Made by a program: the position numbers and the translations under genes. DNA of 64,000 nt, from positions 124,001 to 188,000 of the forward strand of contig BDIU01000140.1 of the NCBI GenBank assembly GCA_002118135.1, given 5' to 3'. This DNA comes from Trebouxia sp. TZW2008 (lineage: Eukaryota; Chlorophyta; Trebouxiophyceae; Trebouxiales; Trebouxiaceae). Position 1 is the stretch's first letter; each line of letters begins with the position of its first letter. The notes under the pieces are model-generated. The model had not been told where the DNA came from and made no database searches. It worked only from the letters and a program-made list of their open reading frames with translations. Below are positions 51,001 through 60,200 of the stretch, piece by piece.

Positions 51001-53568
51001 CATTCACCTTAAGTGCACAGTGTTTGCTTATCCAGAAGTCCTGCCATGCAAAAAGGCAACTTGCAAACAAGGAAGCACAGGGTGTTGAGTGCTGTGCATA
51101 TGCACAACAGGGACCTCCAGACAAGCAAACAGGTGGTGCTGAATGCTGTGCACATGTGCTACAGGGACTTGCAAACAAGTGCATCACTGGTGCGAACAGC
51201 TGTGCGTACCTCTTTGGCTTCACCAGGGCCACAGACTTGTAGCTGTTGAAGCTGAGGCAAGGGTTCTGAATTCTCAACAGTGGGCCAGAGCTGTGGCGCC
51301 TGCTGCAGAATGCTGTGGCTGCCCTCTTTGCAACTGCACACAGACACCTCTCTTGTTGCCGCAATTGCAGAAGTTGCAGAGGCGTCTTTTGTGCTGTCGC
51401 TCTTGCATGACAGGGGCCTGATGTACACCCAGTCGCTCAGCTGTTTTGATACAGCACTGTGACCATGCTTGCTGCTTACCTAGTCAAGGGGTGGCTAGCA
51501 CTCAGTAGCTCCATGAAGTCTAGGAAGGCCTGCCTGGCGTCAAGGCCCTTCAGCAGATCGCCGCTGTCCATCATGTACTTCCAAGCCAGCCGCGTCGCAC
51601 TGTCAATATCCACAGCATTGGCCTGCGTGTGATTGTATTTAGTCTTTCGAAGTTGCTGCAGCAGCATCTGGCAAAAGGAGGGAATACAAGTCCCTGCCAT
51701 TAGGCGTCATGATGGGCACCTCTCTTGATACATGCAGCCCAGGATTGTGGCATACGAACACGCATCAGGTTGTCCAGTGTTTTGAACAACATAACATTGA
51801 GGTGGCTGACAGCAGGTACAAGATGTCATGTTATGTACATCAAACACAGTGTAGAATGTGCTACTGCTCAGCAAACATGCAATTTGAAGACTGCTGTGCC
51901 ATCCAGCCTTGTATTACTTTTCATTTGCTGCAGTGCTGATGGATGAAGCTGGCTGTAACTGCATTTGCATTGACAGAACAAGCGCAGCAGGACTTGACCA
52001 TCAAGTCCTGGTGTTACCTGCGTTCCATTTGTTGCCTTTGTTGCTGCTGACGCATCGCTGCTGTTTTGCACAGTATGCGGTATTACCTTGTTCGTGCCAA
52101 AATCATAGTGCCTGCACAATCACTTTTGCACATGAGGCTGCTCACGTGAACTTAAGATCGTTGTTTGGTCAGGTCAAAGGGGCAAGCCCTCCAGGTCAAC
52201 CTAGGAGAATTTGGAATGACATTGTTTTGTCTGATGGTCAAAAGCTGAAAATCAGACGTCCCTACAAAGACGCTCAGCACAAGCCTGCCTGGCGAGACAA
52301 GACTCAAGCCACACACACCCAGCAAATGTGCTGGAACGTGGAATCGTTATTGCTATTAAGATTGTTGTGTCAAGGTGGAGTTTTAAAGCAGCGGACAAAG
52401 ACAACTACAACATGAATGCAATGTGAGAGGCTTGGTGTAGGAAATCTTGCTGTGGGAAGACAATGATCACGACTGTCATTGCAAGAGCATCTGCAGACTG
52501 TCACATCAGTAATGCTAGCCCACAATACCTCGTGGACATACAATCATTGCCACTATTTGGCACATGTGATCAGCCTTGTTGGCTGGCGAAAGCATGTAGA
52601 ATTACTCTCTCTCTCTACTTCAACAGCACGACTTACGTGTTCTGCCTCTTTGACAGCCACTTTACGACTTCTTCAGCGCTCAGCTTGCCATTGATTTCTG
52701 CCAAGCCTTGCTCACTGCCTTCGCCAAAATCAGCAGCATGCCCAAATTTCATGGTGGGATACCTCTTGATGCCAAAGCGGTTGCATAGCTTTCCCTGCAG
52801 GGTCACTGTCTGAATCAAAATTCACTAGCACAATGTCCTGACGTATATATGATACGCAATGCAAGCTAATGCAAGGTCCTGGCATGAACATGTATGACTG
52901 GTCATGGACATTCAGCAAAGCAAGTGTGGTTTGGTATGCAGACATGCTAAGCACATCTTGAACCTCCGATACAGTAATTCCTCTTTGTAGTGTTTTCTTG
53001 ATATAATGGCTTTCTCAATGTAAAGACAATGCATATTGGCACCAACTACTGCATTCTGACTGCAGTCTTACCTCTGAGTGAGGACAATTTGACCCAAGAA
53101 CAACTGCAGCCTTGAATGACTGCTACTTAGAGAAGCAGTTGTTATAAAGGGAATGCACTGCACATTTTCACGCTTACCTCTACAGCACAGTCAACCCTTG
53201 CAACCCAGACCTCTGGCTGAACCTTGGGCTCAGAATGGAAGTACGAGGCAACTGCTTCATAAGCAGGCTGAAAGGCCTGACAGCTTGGGCACCTGGCCAA
53301 ACATAGCAGGCTTGTTACTGAGCGCAACAGTGTTGTGCCTCAAGCAAAATGCACGACGACATGTTACGCACCAGTGAGCGTAGTATTCTATCAGAACCCC
53401 GTACGAGGCAGGTACTTGCCGGACCTCACTATCGAACGTGCCCTCTGACAGCTGTATCGGCTTTTGTGCCTCGTTGTCGTTGTTGACCACCGTGACTTCG
53501 GCGTGCACAGCCCATAAGGCAAGTGTCACAAACACCAGTGACAAATTCTGCCGTCGATGTGGCCTCAT
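48031..53568 (-). CDS. quiescin sulfhydryl oxidase (QSOX)
   Basis: A secretory-pathway flavoenzyme that makes disulfides in client proteins and passes electrons to oxygen. Exons (minus): 53372-53568, 53178-53292, 52637-52794, 52087-52111, 51480-51622, 51210-51417, 50322-50455, 49822-49954, 49083-49199, 48566-48702 and 48031-48154; 496 residues. A signal peptide (LSLVFVTLALWAVHAEV) precedes a thioredoxin domain with active site CPSC around residues 67-70 and 'CNRFGIKRYPTMKFG'. The Erv/ALR half shows 'EWQECKGSKAGRRGYTCGLW', 'FFQCSACAQHFVEM' with its redox CSAC, 'LWMWKAHN', and 'FPKQQWPPSHLCPLCH'. A single membrane span (LWLIVLGLAAAAIVAC) and a basic tail follow, as is common for QSOX. A 25-nt mini-exon is required to keep phase. 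Confidence 0.92.
48190..48560 (-). repeat. 120-bp tandem repeat, about three copies
   Basis: Unit starts at 48202, 48322 and 48442 (period exactly 120 bp), with a partial fourth near 48541. The last partial copy runs up to the donor of QSOX exon 10 ('ctgctgtgtcagatctggtgctaaactcacctg'). This suggests that the unit arose from the start of this intron. Confidence 0.75.
49470..49855 (-). repeat. three copies of QSOX exon 8 end plus donor
   Basis: The used exon end (coding VLWMWKAHNQ then GTGCCT, 49820-49855) is copied at about 49655-49690, where it reads VMWKAHKQ then GTGCCA. A decayed copy at about 49490-49525 still has CATCATCAG|GTGCCC. All lie in the intron after the exon. Confidence 0.7.
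50390..50830 (-). repeat. three copies of QSOX exon 7 start
   Basis: The used copy (50390-50458) reads EWQECKGSKAGRRGYTCGLW. The middle copy (about 50520-50605) has the same layout, but TGG has become TGA near its start. The upstream copy (about 50735-50812) is open and reads VWQECKSSEAGCRTYTCGLW. The three are about 140 and 215 bp apart and all keep an AG in the acceptor position. Confidence 0.8.
52155..52340 (+). mobile_element. non-LTR retrotransposon reverse-transcriptase C-terminal fragment
   Basis: The plus-strand frame reads LFGQVKGASPPGQPRRIWND, then a spacer, then YKDAQHKPAWRDKT. This layout (a G-x-R/P-G-x-P-x-x-x-W box followed by AQDR-x-x-W-R) is the usual end of LINE-class ORF2 proteins. 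No reverse-transcriptase catalytic motifs precede it, so it is a 5'-truncated remnant, antisense inside QSOX intron 3. A related fragment lies at 44230-44345. Confidence 0.55.
52972..53160. mobile_element. short TIR element, copy 2 (same family as 12336-12517)
   Basis: This shares long stretches with the element at 12336-12517, including 'actgcattcYNactgcagt', 'cctctgagtNaggacaat' and 'agttgtta', in the same order. The left end reads TA|CAGTAATTCCTCTTTGTAG; the right end, reverse complemented, reads CAGTGCATTCCCTTTATAAC. The right TA target is not preserved (CA). At ~189 bp it is non-autonomous. It lies in QSOX intron 2. Confidence 0.6.
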
Positions 53569-54233
53569 GGAGCCTCGAGGGTGTCACTGCAGGTTGTCGA
53601 CACAGAGACCGTGGCAAACAGCGATAGGATCAGTGTTGGGGCGGATGTCGATGGCCGCAGCTCTTGCGCAAAATTTACTGCCGTTTGCGCAACAGACTCC
53701 ACACACCTTGTGCGTTTGATTGCCTGATGTCGGGAATGAGCAGCGCGTGACGCCTAGGAAGTCTGTAACAGTGTTGCGCAAGGCAGTGTGCACTCCGAAA
53801 CCAACAGGCTCGGCCTTGATGAAAATTTCAGCTTCTAAACTGAACTCATAGGATCACACGAGGGCAGCAAAATGAATAGCTGCTTCTGCAATGAAGTATA
53901 ATTTGATCTACTTGAATCACAGCATGATTTGGCAAGGTACAGGGCTTGAAATCATTGTTGCAATCATCGAAACTGTTGTGTATCAATACGTACAAATTCG
54001 TACTGATGTGACGCTCAAAACATTGCATCATCCAAAGCACGGCATCTTGCCCAGGATCACATGTACAAAAGATAATTAAAATGCATGAACTGAAGCCATT
54101 TGACAAATTACCAATTGATTCTGCCAAAATTTCTTGGGCCATCACCAGCTCTTATAGCACAGATCATACTGGAGCAGCATTTTATTGCACAAGAAAAGGA
54201 TGACCCAAAATTCGAGTGAAGCTCAGTCTACAA
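53569..54233. other. intergenic: QSOX promoter side and POP 3' flank
   Basis: The first ~250 bp upstream of the QSOX start are CpG-richer, fitting a promoter for the minus-strand gene. The rest is AT-rich 3' flank of the DNA polymerase gene. No gene is recognised. Confidence 0.4.
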
Positions 54234-57200
54234 TCATTTGGCCTCATACCAGGTGTCAGCAATCTTTGAGTCAACAGCTAGTTCAACCAGCAAGGGATTG
54301 GTGCCATCAAATGGCTTCTGCATGTTCTTCAACACCAATTGCTGAGCCTCAATCGAGCTTTCCTTTGGGCCTTCCAGGATTACTTCATCATGAACCTGCA
54401 CAATCCAAATTCTCAGCCAAATATACAACTTCTTGACTTCATGTCACTGCAGAAGCAGTCCAGCGACTGCATGTCTGTTGTGAGCATCGTGAATTGCTCA
54501 AACCAAGCAGACAAACGGCAATGCCAATGTGCTCAGTGTCAAAGGTCTTTACCAGCTACCAAGTGCGCAAGATCTCAAGCAAAGCGCAGGCTGTTGGTCA
54601 AGTCCTGTCACGATCAGAAGCAGAGCCTGCAGACATCTAGAGCCTGAAGTCACTCTGTACGCAAGCTCATGCACCCCTGGTAAGCAGTGCATCAATCTTA
54701 AGGCACACAGCACATGCAAAAGTGTACATGCCATTTGAAGGCCAATGTTGAAGGCATCCATTGCATGCACTGCTTGCACACGTTGATTGCATGGATTGCT
54801 TGCGCAAATTGATTGCGTGTACTGCTTGCACGCATCCATTGCATGTACTGCTTGTATGCACTGCCAACTCGCCTGCAGCAGCATCTTCCAGCCCAGCTCC
54901 TTGAGCCGCTCATCCTGGTTGATGCTGATCATGGCAGCAGTGGCCACATCTGCAGCACTGCCCTGAACAGGAGTATTGATGGCAGCCCTCATGGCATGGC
55001 CTCTAGCCTTGCCTGTGCCAGGCCCCTTCTTCTTTGCATCTGGCAGCTGACGCTGCCGGCCCAACAGGGTGCTCACATAGCCCTGCTTCTCTGCCTGCTT
55101 TTGTTGCTTGATCTGCCACTCCTGGACCTGCAGTAAAGTTAGAAGCAGACCTCAACCGGGCAAGCTGTAGTAATGTTTTGCTTTGCACAGGCAGCCCTTC
55201 ATCAGCACTCAAAGCAAAGGCTCATACATCAAGCATGCACAGTCATGCAACAACCCAAGACCTCTGAACATTGCACCTGCTTTGTGCAGTGGTCAAGGTC
55301 AGGTGTGGAGCAACTGTACCGCTGTGAAGGTCTCACCTCAGGTCTGTCGGAGAGACAATGTCAGTGGCTTCCTCAAGGCTGATGAGACGAGCAAAATGCA
55401 AATCCACACAGGCATTCAGCCGACTAGGTAACTCTACACATCAAGCATTTACGTAATATCTATACAGGGCGCTTTCACCACGTAAGTGGTGTGATTTTTG
55501 ACTGTCTCACCTCAGGTCTGTCAGAGTACCACTTGTTGACAGTGTCAGTGGCTTCCTCCAGGCTGACTTTCCAGTCTCTGCTTAGCCCATGCGCTGTCTT
55601 GCCGTAGGCAATGGAGAAGTTGAGCACCTTAGCTTTCCGCCTCTCACTGGCAAACATGTCTTTCAACAAAGGCACATCTGCTATGCTGTCACCGTCGCGC
55701 TCCAGTATGCATTGCCCTGTGCAGAACACAGACCAAGAGTCACAAGTGATCACGAGCAACAGCATATACTGACGTATGCAGAACACAGACCAAGAGTCAC
55801 AAGTGAACACGAGCAACAGCATACATTGCCCTGTTCACAACAAAGACCAAGAGTCACAAGTGAACACGAGCAACAGCATACATTGCCCTGTTCACAACAA
55901 AGACCAACAGTCACAAGTGAACAAGAGCAACAGCATACACTGACATGTGCACGACGAAGATCGAGAGTCACAGGTGACACAGAGCGACAGCACATCACCA
56001 GCTGTATACTGTAGCCCACATACAAGAAGGATCAGAGGTGATCAAGGGCAACAGCTGATATATGACAGTCAAACACAAAGCTGTTCTGGACGATGGCCCG
56101 GTCACATGCCAGTAACAGCAGACATCATCTTGTGATGGCATGCCTGTTGCAAAGCATGCTAGATGCTAGGCTTGCAAGAGGCATGCTGTCGCGAGATGAT
56201 GTCTGCTGTGATCGGCATGTGAGAATGTTAGATGCTCACAAATTAGTGCTCTGTGTTGCAACTGCAAATCCTGGCTGACTCAGTCATGTACAAAAGAAAA
56301 CAAATCCTGCCTCTTCAGCACATGCAAGCAGCTTCAGAGCTTTGAAAGTTTGGTCCTGATTTGATGTGATCAAACAAGCTCAGGAACCATTTGCCCAGAA
56401 ATGGGATCAACTCACTTTTGGACAACCAGCTTTGGAATTTCCTACACACCTTTGTCGATGGCTTCTTTGATGTGATCATACATGCCCAGGGCAGTCCGGG
56501 AGTGGAAATCGCCTCCCAGCTCAAAGGCTGTGATCATAGATGTACAGTTGGCCAGGTGTGCCAGGATACGCAGCTCCAGCTGACCATAGTCAGCCACTAC
56601 CAGTGTGTGGCCCTTGGACACATTGGCTGTGAACGCCTTCCTGACCTGCATCGGACACAGCATTTTGTGAAGCAAAACTCTCTGTCTCCAACTTTGTGGC
56701 ATAAAGCTACATATGCTGAAATGTAAGGTTTCACAGCTTGCACAAAGTAGTTATAGAAGTGGTGATGAGCAAAGCCACTGTTCATGCTCAACAGGAGAGG
56801 TGAGCCTGGTAATGCGCAGCACAAGCGAGCCCGAGCTGTCTGGATCAGCAACCAGAAGAGGATAGCCGCTCGATGGATCAGGTTTGCAAGCTTTGATAAT
56901 CTTTGGAGTGCTCAATGCTACAGGTAGCTGGTGCTGACCTTGTGTCCATGTTGCATTTGACCAGAACGCGTGCAGCAGCAAGCAAATCTGCTAAGTATGC
57001 AGCTGCAAATAGCTGGTGCTCACCACAAAGCGGTCTTGCTTTCATCAGCAGCATTGCCAGTTTTGAGAACTGTGGACATGGAAAACTCATGCTGACCTTG
57101 TATCTGTCTTTCTCTAGGGCAGGCTGGTGCTGTAGACCAGGTCTGCGAGCTGACAGCCCCCAGTCTCTGTAATGAAGTTCAGGCTTACAGGTGATGATTG

Positions 57201-60200
57201 ACAAGCAGCTGATTTGCATAGAAAAGCAGTGCAATGCATTTGCAGCTTTACTATTGTGCTGACCTTGTATCTGTCCTTTTCCAGGGCAGGCTACTTTTGT
57301 AGGTTGGGTCTGCAGGCTGACAGCCGCCCAGTCTCTGTGTCAATGTTCAAACTGACAGATGATAATTGACAAGCAGCTGATTTGCACAAGAAAGCACAGT
57401 TGATGCATCAGCAGCTTTGCCGTCGTGCTGACCTTGTATCTGTCCTTTTCCAGGGCAGGTTGATTCTGTAGGTTGGGTCTGCGAGCTGACAGCCGTCCAG
57501 TCTCTGTGTTGATGTTGAGACTGCAGTGCACTCGGTCCAATTTGCCGTCGCTGTCATAGGTGGCAATCTCACTGCCTTGCAGAGGCTTGATGAAGTTGCT
57601 CAGCAGCGTGTCGATGGCATTGTGCTCACACACAGCGTCCACTGCAAGCAACACAATGATAATGCATTGAGATAGGTGCTGTCGCATCTTGCACAGCAAG
57701 ATGTCACTGAGACAGGTGTTGTCTGATGGCCTGAGTTCAAATGCATTGGCAAACGCTGCTGCTTGATGACGGTTTACTAAGCTGACGTCATCACCATCAG
57801 TGTAGCAGCACAACACATGGACAATGCTCGCAGCTGTCGCGTTTGCCTCTGCAAGTCCCTGCATTTTGGACTTTGTGCAGTATGTGTAAGTGTACAGGCT
57901 GCAGGTCCCGCTTCCATCCCAACAGGCCAACAAGTCTTAGAAGCTTACTGGCAGCACAAGCTTCCAAGCCTTCCTTTCCTCCACCGAACGCTGCATAAGC
58001 CCGGCCATACCCTTTTCTGCTAGCTTCCTCTTCAAGCTCGGCCGTGGTCTGCTTGGACTCATTCACTGACACAGCTGGCTGCTGCTCAGCAGTTTCAGAG
58101 GCCACCGCTTCCATGTCGTCATCCCTTGATTCTGTGGCGGGCACGTCTACTGAAGCTACTAGCTCGTCATCAGCGGCCATAGCTTCCAGAGGAACCTCTG
58201 CATGACACAGACTGTTGCTCAGAGAAACAAATCAAGCGCTGATCCAGTCAACTCGTCAGCTGAGACCTGATTGATCAACTGATGCTGCGAGCTCACCAGC
58301 AGCAGCCATGGCTTCCAAAGAGGAACCTCTGCAACTCTGCATCAGAGAACCAAACACACAGAGCTCGCCAACTGGAACAATTGGTCAGTCGTATTATAGG
58401 CCTCCGTCAATCTGGTGTCGTGGTCTATACAATGCAAGGGATCTGTTTGTGACTGGCATTGTCTTTTTGACACGCAGGAGGTGCCTCACATGCCTCCAAA
58501 GCAATCCCCTCACAAGGAAAGGGCATTTAGCAGCTGCCAGATGCTGTACTGTATTTACACATACCACAGGCAACTGCACAGCAAAAGGCGATCAACTTGC
58601 AAGCCATGCGCTCAAAATGCGCACTGCAGAACAGCCAGCTGAAACACAAATGGCTGTTCATGCATAAAGCACTAAATGCAGTGCATGGTTTCAGTCTTGG
58701 CAAGGGTTGCTGGGCTTGCCTTCATCAGTGGATGACTTGAAGTCTGTGATGCCGTACAGCTCTTCCAGGGCGTGCTTGGCTGCTCCAGGCTTGCCAGCCA
58801 GACCCCTCAGCACTGGTGTACTCACAGCCGGCCAACCTGCAAACACATGCGTAGACCTTGAAAGCTGCTTCTTCCAGCATCCCAAGCACACATTCAGCAA
58901 GGGCAACAGCATTACTTAATTGTAATTCAGCGCTGGTGTGCATATAGCTGCCATCACCTAAACATGAAATCAACAACTCCTGTTTCCACACTACCAGCAT
59001 GTGCGCAGGACATTTCAACAAGGGCTGCTATGCTGCTTTACAGAACCAATAATGCGCTGTGATCATCAACTGGTGAAGCTGAGCAACCCAACTTAGGTGC
59101 AACAATGATGTCTGCTGCTTTGGCACTCACAGAAGCCACTTTTGCAAAGACTGCTGTTGTCTTGATACTGCAGGTGCGTAAGTTTGAAGCGTGTTGTTGG
59201 TGATGGCATTTTGATCACCTGCTGCAGTGCAAACCACTCCCAGACGATCACAAATGAGTTCATTGCCATTGCCGTGGCACTGCAAGAAAAAGCCTCAAGA
59301 CACACTGTTGGTCAGGAGATCGAGGCTACCTGATGCAGTATAGACCTCAGGCTGGAGGGATGGAGGCGCCCCCTTGCCCCACAAGCCATGCAAGTCAAAG
59401 TCAATATTCTTCTTGGGCTTTTGAGTCTTGGAATCAGGATCTATCCACCCATCTACATTTGGGGCCTGCATGGTGCAACACGGTGTCGAAACCTCCATCC
59501 AGGCCAAAACGTGTGAAGCTGCTGCAGGACAGATGATAATGACATTGCTGACGTCAGTGCAGCAAAGTGCAATTGCAGCTGAGGATGCAATTGGCAGGCT
59601 GGCCAGCAGGCCAGGGAGTGCACAAGCATTTGTGAAGCACACTAGTGATTGCTGCCATAGCAGGGCAATGATCGCACGTGAGACTCGCAATTGACAGTCA
59701 GTCTCTAATGCTGACCCCATTGGACATATCATGCACAGCTCATTGTGCCTATGTCCTGCAGTGTCTGACAACTGCAAGAGCCTGCCACCAGTCTGCTTCA
59801 GTTGCAGTGCCAAAACAGCAAGGTCAGCATACACAAACATGCTGCACTCAACTTGGACTTGAGGCATCAGACAGGTCATTACCTTGAACACGCGTGCATC
59901 CTCAAGCGTGCCCTTCTCAGGCTTCTGATTTTCCACCCCAGCAAACAATAATTGCCTGATCTGGGCACCGCTGCCCACATTCATGTGCTTTGCACCAGGC
60001 ACCTTCTGTGCTGCCCAGTTGCGGAAGCGGTGCATGGCTTGCTCCTGATCCAGATAGGCTTTCTTCTCTCCTTCTGCCAAATGCGCTCTTCATGCAAAAC
60101 AAAACTGAGTTCAGGTAATCATTTGTATTCTATTTGTTATTTTCACGTGTGCCGGGTTAATGGTGCATGGCATGTGCTTGACCCAGGTAGGCTTTCTCCT

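Noticed and set aside
51909..52415. 168-residue plus-strand frame as an independent gene
   Set aside because: Only its central part has similarity, to the end of a non-LTR reverse transcriptase. The rest is intron of QSOX on the opposite strand.
55589..56025. Long open frames on both strands with repeated Cys/Ser- or His/Gln-rich units
   Set aside because: They are created by the 57-bp minisatellite (a multiple of three) and have no family similarity.
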